From the NCBI GenBank assembly GCA_032622095.1, contig CP136069.1, forward strand, positions 68,595,319 to 68,659,318: a DNA stretch of 64,000 nucleotides. The letters run 5' to 3'. A program made the position numbers and the translations under genes. This DNA is from Siphonodentalium dalli (taxonomy: Eukaryota > Mollusca > Scaphopoda > Gadilida > Siphonodentaliidae). Below are positions 25,301 through 37,884 of this stretch, piece after piece. The notes beneath the pieces are model-generated. The model did no database searches. It was not told the origin of the DNA and worked only from the letters and a program-made list of their open reading frames with translations. Each line of letters begins with the position of its first letter. The stretch's first letter is position 1.

Positions 25301-28300
25301 GGAAATTTCACACCAACAATGGTTTGAAATTGAGTCTGATTTTTCAACCATTAATGTATGTGAAATTAGTGGTTTTAGACCAACATTTGCATTTCTTCCT
25401 ACTTTGGTCAAAATATTGGTTTGGAATTTCTTCTAGGCCCCTCCCTCCCCGGTGTCCAGTACAAATTCCAGGCATGTGAGGTACCAGATGGGAAATTCAA
25501 AGACGATGGGAGGTGTGCAAATTAAATTATGTGATCTTGGGTCTTTGGCCCGGTTCAAGAGGGGGTGCAGTTGGAAATCCATGGACATCCTCCGTCAGCG
25601 AAAACTATCAAAAGATATACGTCCCCACACATATCCATATCATAGCTAAGCGATTATGTCAAACAATCCAAAATGGAGTTACGAAGACAATTGTTGAAAC
25701 AGGCGATAATATTGATGGATCATTACTCGAGTGCGTGAACGGTTATCAGCGTGTCCCTTATAGAGAATAGTTAACGGACACCGATGGCCACCATTCAAGG
25801 TGAACACATATCACCAACTGGCGATAAAATATCAGCGCGCTGCCTTCGTCTGATATTTTCCGGTATTATTTATTTCATTGGTCAAGTAAGTCACATGGAG
25901 CATACCTGATATTTTCTTGCTGGCCATGTGTACGCGCCCTTAAAGCTACATGGCTGTTTGTGCGCTCAAAATGCACCTAATAATATTAGCAATTGAATGT
26001 GTCCCGGTATCGAAATAGGTCGATACATATCGGAACGACTTTTATATGTCTCAGAAGACGCATTGGAAGTCATAACAAATACAACATCGAACAGTGTATA
26101 TACGGGCCCCGTATAAAAACGGCACTATACATGTATCCATCGCAATTATGATTGTCCGCAAAAGGTACATTGCATTACCTTAACGTGAAACTTTCCAAAA
26201 ATATGTCAGAGCGACGACAGCTCTAGATTTTCAAATTTATCGAAAAACTGTCAGAAACAACCACGTATTTTCAGCGCCATATCGATGACTTTAATCGGAA
26301 ATCTTCCGGGTACATGTATTTATATGTATCGAAATGACGGTTTGATTTGATCGAGAGAATCAACAAGATAAGAGTTCTCTCGCTTGCTAGGCTCCGAACG
26401 TTCCCGCGAAATCGTTTATTTTCTAAATATAACCCGATACACTGTCCCGATATGTTGTATGTGTTATAACAGAACAATCTAAATAAAATCAATATTAGTT
26501 TATAGAAGAGTTTGCGAACAAGTGTCTTCGATTCAAATTTATCATGTTATACCACGAAAACTTGTTAGGCCGTGATGCACTGTATTTGAATCCATTATCT
26601 TGTTTTCTAGGCTCGATCTAAGACCATACGACGTGACAGCCAGGCTCGATTTCCACGCTTACGACTTTGATGGAGACGGTATTTTCTCACGAGTTGAATT
26701 GGAATTTATCTTCGCTATTTGCGATACTAATGGTGAGAATAATATATATCCAAATCAATTCGTCTCAAATGTATGCCATTAACCCTTTACCCAACAGAAG
26801 GGCCCTGTGCCAATGCATTCTCTTATATATGCGAGTCGACCATAGGTCTCCTCGCATATATAAGAGAATGCATTGGCTTAACACATTAAAAATTATAAAA
26901 TTGTTAAAGAATGTAAGAAAAAATGGTAAAAAGTGTTAAAAAAAGAATTTTTTTAGGCCAATGCATTCTCTTATATATGCGAGGCGACCTATGGTCGACT
27001 CGCATATATAAGAGAATGCATTAGCACAGGGCTAACTGTAACTATCACAATGTGGTCAAGGAGCCGGTTCCAATGATATCCATATTTGTATGGTTCTATT
27101 GAGACAGACCGAAGATATTTTAGGCTGTTGAAGCTTTATTTGGCCGGTTTTGGCCGGTTTGTTGGGTAAAGGGTTAACTGGCTGATTCTTAATCTAATCT
27201 AAGTATAAGATAGGCGGAGCATTAACCAACATATCGATTCTCAGCTATAAATAGAGGTGGTTAGACAATAATTACGGGTACGTTTACATACTCGTAAATT
27301 TGCCTGACACGTTCTGCTGGTATAAAGGCTAAAAGTGAAAACGACCGTCTGTGTTCGAAGTAGGGTCGCACGACAAAGAGGCGGAAAACGGCCGAACACA
27401 CCTATCGGGAAGCCGCCGGGGGAGAAAAATATATACATCGATATACAGACGGCTATAACGTGCAAAAACGTCCAAATGATTATAAAATGCATATGGATCA
27501 CGGCTAAGTACATGCATGTGAGATTTAACACTTCTGAACTTTCACCTGTAGCGATGCTACCGAAATGCAATTAGCTCGCAATAATTAAACATGTAGGTAA
27601 CTTAAGGCAAATGTTATATAGTACACATGTAGAACTACAAGAATTAACTATAATTCTCATGATGTTGGCTTTGGTACCGATGCCTTGGCCAATACGACAG
27701 ACCTCGGCCTCATAACTCGGCCAATATGGAAACAACCAATTAATAAGTATTTTATTAATCAGCAACATTGGCAATTATTATTTCACAGGATGAATATATT
27801 AACATAAATATGGAGCTTTATTAAATTAACAATTATTCCAGCAATTTTTGTTCTTGTAAACTTTGTGAATAGCTTGAAGCTGGGAATTATATGGATACGA
27901 TTACATATAGTTCATCCACGTATATTTACTCCCCCCCAAAAAACAGTGACAGTCCGAAATTCATCCGAAAGCAACTGTAATCCATATATCTTTCGTCGAC
28001 CCAATATTCTTTGCCAATCGAGCTAAATACGTATGACGTTACCGTTGACTTATTGGCCGCCTTTCTACTTATTGGCCGACTTTTTTTTTTTACTTATTGG
28101 TCGTGTTTTCCACTTATTAGCCAACTTTTGTTACTTATGACACGGACAGCTTTCTACTTATATTATTGCGGCCGATAACCTATAGCTAATTAATAAATAA
28201 CGTTATGCATTTATGGTGCATATTCTGCCACCATATTGTTTTCTGTGACGAAATGCCTGCAAAAAATACCATGCAAACTTAATATTAGTTATTAGGACTA

Positions 28301-31300
28301 CGAGTGGGCTTTCGAAAAATAAAGTGTCTGAAACACACGAGTGGTATATATGGCGGACATTTCAGTATACATTGCGTATAGCGTCAAATAAAAATATGCA
28401 CATGTAGCTCTCGTCTACATATAAGTAAACTTAAAGAGCTCAACTGGACGACGGAATAGTCTATATTTCGACATTCGGCATTACAATTACTGTACCTATT
28501 CGTTATTGTATTCGTAGTTCCGATGTTCACTTTTTCTTACATACTGCTGGACTTTCGTGTTCAATATTTGAGTGGTGGTGCTGAAGTGGCACCGTTTATG
28601 GCTGGATCGAGCTGAAACTTGGTATTTTTTTATACTTTCCGTAAGAGAATCCAGCAAACTAACGCAATAGGCTTCGAGAAATTACTCGATCTATAACTTT
28701 GAATTTCAATCTGGGCGAATTTCGAACTTTCGCCATAGCGCTGGACATTTTTCGCGTTCAATATTGAGGTAAGGGTGGTGCTGAAGGGAAATGGCACTGT
28801 TTATGGCTGGATCGAGCTGCAACTTGATATTTTTATACTTTCCGTAATAGAATCCAGCAAACTAACGCTCAGCGCTCAGCTTCGAGAAGTTACTCGATCT
28901 ATAGTTTTGAATTTCAATCTGTATTTCAATATGGGCTAATTTCGATCTGGATCGAAGTTCGAAATTCAGACTATAATTTTATTTTTCCTCAAATTCTTTG
29001 TTGTGATCTAGTTCGTGCTCCCCTTCTCGAATTTTAGGTCAAAAGTGATTTTCTAGGTCCATCAGTATCTCCGAAAAAGTGAAATATTGAATTTATATCT
29101 GAATTTCGAAATTCGATCCATATCGCACGAATTAGAGGCAAACACAAATTAGAGTTTGAATTTCAATCTGAATTTCGAAATTCGAACTTCAATCTAACTT
29201 CATGCCAATCTCCACCGAATTTCGAACTTCGATCCAACATCACGAACCCCGAGTGAAGGTGTATAATTATTTCATATACAACGCTCGATATATCTTGATT
29301 CGTGTATCTGGGTTACATCGCATGTATCAGAAGCTTTATCGTGTGTCTGTATATAGCTTATCTTGAATTTGATCTCTCAGATATATCGTATAATTCGCGG
29401 CGATATGATGGAGGTGTACACAAATCTCAACGGCCATTATAATATAATATAATTTATTCTCTAGAACGAGGGAACATTCAATGAAGTTGAAGTTTCACCA
29501 CCATGCAGTGAAAAAAATGTTGAGAAAATATTTCTTCTTGCAAAGAGTATACTTCCAACGAGCCATGGAACCGATTCCCTGGCCTAATTTAAATTTCTTT
29601 GGACATTCATCGCATTGACCTCAAGTACGAAAGTTACATTGAGTGAGATTATTCCATGCAACGTTTATATTTATTCCTTTATCTGAAACCCAAACAGATG
29701 TAACATGCTTGACGCCGGAAAAAAGAATCCACCCTACTCGTTCCGATAATTAAATTATACCACGTCGACAAAATCATATCAGCATCGTAACAGTAGCCTG
29801 TCTGTCTGTTAGTGCTGGTTGACACCTCCATTTGATTTTTGGAGCAGGGACAAAGCCACGACAATAAATTAAATTATATTAGTTATTGTCTGTTGTTGTA
29901 AGATACGACAAGATAATACAAGATAAGATAAGATAAGATCTAGTGTATTTAAAAGTCGGAGGTAAAACTCTATAGACTATACAAACACAATCTCTGAAGA
30001 GCTTTTGATCGACTATAAAATTAATTACATGTATAACCAGTTATCCTGTAGTTTAAAATACCATTTGTTAACAGTTGAATTTAAATTATTATGTAGTTAA
30101 AATAGATATTACATATATAGAAAAATAGAAGCACGATTGATAGTGCGTTCATTTTAAAATCGCTAACTACTAAGTACCTGAAAGAGGCAAAACCTCTATA
30201 TGCAGTATTTGTAGACTTCCGTAAGGCATTTGATACTGTCCACCGAGAGACAATGTTTACTAAATTGAAACATGTTGGTATCAATGGCAATATAATGAAA
30301 ACTATTGAATCTATGTATGCGTCAAGTGCTTATTCGGTACGAACTAGCCAAGGTTATGGGCCTCAAATGATTTCAAATATTGGCGTTAGACAAGGATATA
30401 TTATTTCTCCCACAATTTTCAAAATATTTATTGATGACATTAGCGCCGAATTTGATGATTCGTGCAAACCGGTTAAAGTTGGCGAAAAATCTCTAAGTCA
30501 TATGCTATTTGCAGATGATCTGGTTATGCTATCTGAAACTGCTGAAGGTATGCAAAGATGTTTGAATAAATTGGAGAATTACAGCATAAGGAACAAAGTA
30601 GAAGTGAATCTTCAGAAAACTAAATGCCTGATATTCAGGAAACGAGCAACAAAAAAACTAACTGCCTTTAAATTAAGCAACACTCAGTTGGAAACAGTTA
30701 AGGAATATACCTATCTTGGTATTAAATTTTGTGCGAATGGAAAATTTTGCAAAGCCCAGATAGATGTTAACAACAAAGGGTTAAAAGCAATGTATAGTTT
30801 AATGTCATCCTTGCGCAAACATGAAATTTTCTCAGTAAGCATTTGGTGTAAACTATTTGACAAGCTGATAAAACCTATCGTTTTATATGGTTGCGAAATA
30901 TGGGCATCGCATATTAATATTAACAAGCTCGAATCTATTCCATGTGAAATTACACATGTTAAATTTTGTAAATCAGTGTTGGGTTTAAATAGAATGGCGT
31001 CTAATCACGCGACAAGAGCAGAATTGGGCAGATTTCCGATAGCACATGATGCGATAATGAATGCTGTAAGATATATGCTTAAACTGTCTGAAAGAAAACC
31101 GAATATGTTACTTCAGAATTCTGCCCAAATATGCGAGGAATATATAATTCCACCGTTTTTGGCAGAAGCACTTCACATGCCAAAAATAAGCGATTTAGAG
31201 AATAACCTATCGCTGGAATATCTCAATAAAGTCCGGGAAGAATTAAAATGCGTTCATATTCTAACGTTCAAAAACGGAATATTCGATGACAACAAGAAAA

Positions 31301-32498
31301 ATGGTATGAATAAATTAAGAACGTATCGTTGTTTCAAAGAACAATATGAAATTGAACCATACTTACTCCAAATTACTAATTTTTATACGAGATCGTGTTT
31401 CAGTAAGCTTAGAGTAAGCAATCATAAGTTGCAGGTAGAGGTTGGGCGACACGCTCAGCCAAAAATACCTTACGAGAAACGCATATGTAAAAAATGTGAA
31501 GCAAATGAAATTGAAACGGAAGAACACTTTATAATGAGATGTGAAAAACATAACCATTTGCGGAAGAGATTTTTCACTGAAATAGGAGTTCACCAACCAA
31601 TTTTCGTAAACTTTGATGAAATAGAAAAGTTCATATTCCTCATGAAGGCTGAACACCCGAGTATATGCAATCTGATCTGTAACATGGTTCGGCAGTTTTC
31701 CGCAAATAAATGAGAATATAGTGTTGAGTTACAAATACATGTTATATATATATTTTATATGAAATTGTCTTGACTTGTGTTTAAATTATCTGTATTATGA
31801 CAACTGCCCCGCGTGGGTGTATTATGTCAATAAAAATGTTATGTTAGGTTATGTTATATATATATTGAAAACAGTAAGAATGAATATAATTGTAATGAAT
31901 TTCATATCGTTATACATGTGTAGGAGATATGAATGCTTTTGAACGACTAGCCAAAAAAATAATATCCTACAACTATAATAATGTAATGTTAAATGTTAAA
32001 ATGGTTTTAAAATGGCCGGTTTGGATGACCGATGTCTACGGGCTCTGAAATTATTTCAGTGGCTTCCAGAGTCTCCTCTATTCTTCTACAACGTGTTATG
32101 GGTGAAATTCAAATCACAAAACCGCTATCGGAAATGTTATTTACATTTTGATAATTAAAATTAAAATAGGGGCTTGCTGGATGTGTCTATTGTCTCTGGG
32201 ATGCTTTCAGTGGCTCCAATCCAGCTATTGGTGAATTGCTTAGTTTCACTCGATCATAATTCTTGTGAAATACACACTCAACACAAATATACTATGGCCG
32301 TTGCGTTTGGCTGTCGTGGTCATAATGTATCAACATCGTCATCATCATAGTCATAATCATCATCATCACCATCAGCAGCATCCTTATCACCGTTTTCGTC
32401 ATCACCATCATCACAATTAACGTCGTCATCGGCATGTATCAACATTAACATCAACATCATAGTCATTATCATCGTCATTATCATCATTAATATCATCG

Positions 32499-32534
<36 letters not shown>

Positions 32535-35500
32535 ACGACGTCGTCAACATCACCGGCATAATCTTAGACTACTGCCCCCCCCCGTGATAACATGTATAAT
32601 GAACTGCTCTTTTCCGTTCCAGGTGACGGTCGCATCACTCGAGGCGAGTACATATACTTCGTCGACCGAAACACTCCCGGGTTACATGCTCTGGCTCAGG
32701 AGCTGTATAATTTATACGACGTGGATGAAGATGACCACCTAGACAAGCATGATTACGACGCGTTCTACGTTATATTGGATGGAGACAGTAAGAGAGTAAC
32801 AATATATAGAGGATATCCACACCTTTTCAGTGGATATGGGTTATATCTCATGAGTGATGACAAAACATTGAATTTCCACGAGTGGCTTTAGCCACAAGTG
32901 GAAATTCAAATGTTTTGTCATCACGAATGAGATTTAACCCATATCCACTGAAAAAGTGTCGAAATTCTGTTTATTATATACTTTAGTTACTTGCCTATGT
33001 CCCCCAATGAATGTCAATACATCAGAAATTTCACCAGTGGGATATTACTTATATCTCACTAGTGGGATATCACTTATATCTCACTGCTAAAACCTTATAA
33101 TTCATGGGCAAGTATATAATAAATAGAGGATATCCACACTTTTTCAGTGGATATGGGTTATATCTCATGAGTGATGACAAAACATTGAATTTCCACGAGT
33201 GGCTTTAGCCACGAGTGGAAATTCAAATGTTTTATCATCACGAATGAGATTTAACCCATATCCACTGAAAAAGTGTGGATATTCTGTTTATTATATACTT
33301 TAGTTACTTGCCTATGGCACCCAATGAATGTCAATACATCAGAAATTTCAAACTGATATCACTCACTAGTGGGATATCACTTATATCTCACTGCTAAAAC
33401 CTTATAATTCATCGTCAAGTATATAATAAACATGTATATTAGTAGTATGGGGGGCTCGTTACCTGCAAATCTAAAAATAGAATTTTTGGGTCTAAAATTG
33501 TTTGTACTAAAATATTCCCAAAAAAAAATTTCAAAACCCAAAACTTCCAAAATTTCAAAAACTTCCAAAATTTCAAAAACTTTCAAAAATTTCAAAAATT
33601 TCAAAAACTTCCAAAATTTCCAGAATTTCCAAAACTTCCAAAATTTCCAAAACTTCCAAAATTTCCAAAATTTCCAAAACTTCAAAAATTTCCAAAATTT
33701 CCAAAACTTCAAAAATTTCCAAAACTCCAAAAATTTCCAAAACTTCCAAAATTTCCAAAATTTCAAAAACTTCCAAAATTTCAAAAACTTCCAAAATTTC
33801 AATATAATGAAGATGACGAGCAACCAATTTTCGACTGGCCTGAGGCATTACGTTATGGAATGAATAACGACAGCGGATCAGAATGCATACATATAGTACA
33901 TCACTTGGACATTTTATCAGTTTATCAAGTGATCACTAAATGTGGCAATCGGGTATCCACCGATGCCTGCAATGTATTATTTATAATAATTGGACTCATT
34001 GATCTCACGTAAATAATACTCTTAGTTGTTCCAATAAAATAGTTATCAAATTCGATCACCAATAGATTTGACTGTGGAATGTAATGACCTTTAACTTATT
34101 TATCGATCTAAAGGGACACTCATTATGAATGAATGTTAACAATACAAGCGCACGAATGAAGAGCGTTGAACATATACGAAATTACTACACGAATGAATTG
34201 AAATTTATATTTCACATCTTACCAACAACAGCTACAGACATAATCATAGTATTATACTGTCTTGCATGTACACACGCTATGACATCATTAAAGGCGGACA
34301 ATCCACTCACGGTGTGACAACAGATACGGACATAGGCATAGTGTTATACAGTCTTCTATGTACCCACGCTATGACACCATTAACGTACATTGGATGTTAG
34401 GTCTATGACTCTTGAGTATGCACCAATCAATGAGCAAATGAGCAAAAAAATGAGCAAATGAGCAAAAAAAATGAGCAAATGAGCAATAAAAATGAGCAAA
34501 TGAGCAATAAAAATGAGCAAATGAGCAAAAAAATGAGCAAATGAGCAAAAAAATTAGCAAATGAGCAAAAAAATTAGCAAATGAGCAAAAAAATTAGCGA
34601 ATGAGCAAAAAAATTAGCAAATGAGCAATACAAATGAGCAAATGAGCAAGAGGTGAGCAAGTGATCATGTCGATAATAAAAAGCAGCATTTTTATAGATC
34701 GAAAAGAAATTTTGTCAGAATATTGTCATCAACTCAATCAAGATCTCAACGAAACGCATTATTGACATCGATAACTATCATGGTGCATTGACATTCATGG
34801 CCAGACAAATTTAATTTGTGTGTCTACAATACAACCTACCTATCCAAATGTCAATGCAATTATGAGTGATTTCAATATGAGCACTCTATTATATAGATAT
34901 GTGTAACCTGGTGACATGATGAAATCGATTGTGATACAAAGCTAAAGTACCGCCCCATAGGGCAGATACATAGCTAAAGTACCGCTCATAGAGCAGAAGC
35001 TAAAATACCGCTCTAACGTTGTCTGAATCTACAGCCCCTCATTATTATATCCGTGTTTGGTCAGTTTGACCATTTTCTTCATGATCATGTTATGTATGGG
35101 TGATGTTTTCATTCGATGCTGGTATTCTATTAATCGTTCGTAACTTTTGAGAAAGAGGAACAACAACAATAACAACAACAACAACAACCGCCGCCGTAGC
35201 GTGACGAGCAAACTGTGATGTTTACACACTTAAAGGCACGTGCGGCCTTGGCGGTGGTTATCCTGTGAAAATATATCCACCCGTCAAAAACCGCCACAAA
35301 CAGAAAGAACATCAAAATGTAGATAGACTTTGTCCGTATACAAATAAGAAATATCGCATAAACAGTATGTTGTGGTCATATGTTTGACCATTGTTATGTA
35401 AACAACAGCATAAAAAGTTACTTTTCTGGTGTTTGTTTATATTATGATGGTAAACAAAAAGAGCGTTCTTTGTTGGTGAATACCTGATATGGAACTAATA

Positions 35501-37850
35501 AAGAGCGTTTATGCCATTTGTGTGTGATTAGCCAGTAGCATTGTGCTGTCTTCTGTAACACAATCAGGCTCTTGCTTAGGTAAAATATAGTAGGTCTTTG
35601 TGATAACATGCTGTTTACGCGATGGTCATGGTATATATGAACGGAACTGTATGCGTTTTAATGTTTTTCTGTTTACGGTGTTTTGAACAAATATGAATAT
35701 TTTCGACAATTAAGGCCGCACGTGCCTTTAAGATCTGGATAAACAATACATATCGCATCTGCAGCAGTCTACTTCATTGTGAATTAAGTCACTCTGGGTT
35801 AGTTGACTACATGCATGCACACACAACACAGCCGAGGGTTATTGTAATTTAATGAAAATGTCACACCGAGGTACGCCAGCTTGATTGCTTTCAAAAAATA
35901 GTGCAACTTACCTGTTGGTAATTACTCATACGAATGAAGAGTGTTTAACTGATACGAAAATACTACACGAATGAACTGAGTCTTGACATTTATATTTCAC
36001 ATCTTTCTTAAATGTTCCAACACATACAGACATAGACATAGTGTTATACAGTCTTATATGTACACACGCTACGACACCATTAAAGGTGGACAATACACTC
36101 ACGATGTGACAACATATACAGACATAGACATAGTGTTATACAGTCTTCTATGTACCAACGCTATGACATAATTAAAGGGGGGTAATACACGCACGGTGTG
36201 GAATGTTAAAGTGACACGAGGTAAGGGACGTTATGTAATATTGGTGTGTGAATATTAAAGGAGCACAATGCGCTCTAAAGGGACACACGGCACTCATTTT
36301 GAATGATTGTTAAAGAAACACAATACACACGCAGTGGGTGAAAGTTAAAAAGACACAGAACAATATTTAAACTTCAAATTTTAGGGCTCGTAATATACCA
36401 TTTATGTATCGTTTCTCGCTCTACAATCTCCCCTCCCCACTTATAGATATATAACGAAGACGAGAATAACATGTTGATGAAGTTTATTGAAATTTAATCA
36501 TTGTCTGAATCTTCGACCGTTAGATTTATTTCTAAGAGTTTCTTGAATTTTCTCATCGCTTCATCTGCAGCCCATTCATTATTATATCCGTGTTTGGTCA
36601 GTTTGACCATTGTCTTCATGATCATGTTATGTATGGGTGATGTTTTCAATCGATACTGGTAATCTATTAATCGTCTATAACTTTTGAGAAACAGAGCAAA
36701 CTCTGTGTCGATGGTAGCCTCTTTTCCCGACATGCTCTCATCTCCCGACATGCTCTCTTCTCCTTTCGCATCATTGGTGACGCGTTTCATCATACTTTTG
36801 AATGTGTCCATCTCGTTGACACATCGCGCAGCTTTCTTAAGACCGAATACCGTTCTACTACCGACGACATTATCATCTTCTGAATCTGATATCGTTCCCC
36901 GTTCATCTTCATCTGAATCTAGAACCGCTTCGTCAGATTCTAGGTCATCGGTATCTTCTCCGAAGAGAGTTGTTTTTGTCTCGGACATAACTCCGTGTTT
37001 AATCTGTTTATGTCTTTGTAGATTGTAGTTCGTCGATAAAATAATTCCGCATAAATGACACCCGTGCATTATCGCGAATTATTGGAAGAACGATCACTCT
37101 TATAAGTAGCGATAAAAAGAGAGAATAAGGTGTGGTATACAACCGTCGCGTTAAGAGTACGTTCGTCCCGGGGCTAGGGTATAGATATTTGACCGCCGGT
37201 GATTCAATTAATGCCAATTTATCAGTATGGTACTCTATGTATTCATTCATGATTTGGCTAATCGTATGACACTTTTCTTTTCATTTTCTTCTTATTATTA
37301 GACAAACCTCCAGCTAACACTCTCTTGTTGGTTTGTTTGGACGCTTTACGTGTGTTTGTCAACTTATTTGCTGCAACTTCGGCCTTAGGCATTTCAATCG
37401 CTTGAGCGATGGGCGTCACTACGTTAATATGTGGTTTTAGAACGTCTTCTTCACTATCACTATTTTTAGTTCTGTCAATAAAGTAGCGACCCTCATTATC
37501 TGGCCTTAACTTCCCATTAATCATGTCTCTGAATTGTTTTCTCCACGTTTCAATATCTGCTGGAATATACGTCATCGACATGTTTCTTCAAATGTAGGGT
37601 ACAAGTCACTCTTTTTTCTGCATTTTATTTTAGAAAGTTTATCGCCTCTTATAAAAATCGATTATCTGGATATTTATTAATCGAATCGTCGCTAGTCAGG
37701 TACAGATAATAATTAATAATGACTATAATATGACTATAGTTTCTACAAAAAAACAATTCAAAGTTTTTCTTCATGATCATGTTATGTATGGGTGATGTTT
37801 TCATTCGATGCTGGTATTCTATTAATCGTTCGTAACTTTTGAGAAAGAGG

Positions 37851-37884
<34 letters not shown>

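Noticed and set aside
32320-32559. Minus-strand ORF with poly-Met and Asp-rich sequence
   Set aside because: Translation of an (ATC)n microsatellite.
32592-32891. 99-codon ORF ending in NFHEWL as the true end of the EF-hand protein
   Set aside because: It reads through a good splice donor into a hairpin repeat. Splicing to 39708 completes a canonical EF loop and matches gene B's structure.
33377-33863. Long ORFs on both strands with KFWKF / NFQNF repeats
   Set aside because: They lie on a short-unit minisatellite free of stops in several frames. There is no start context or domain.
34431-34660. Regularly spaced repeat resembling a CRISPR array
   Set aside because: Units are contiguous without unique spacers and the genome is eukaryotic. 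It is a minisatellite.
37008-37250. 80-codon ORF between the two Polinton-like genes
   Set aside because: It overlaps the zinc-finger ORF start and its TATA box region and has no conserved-looking segment.
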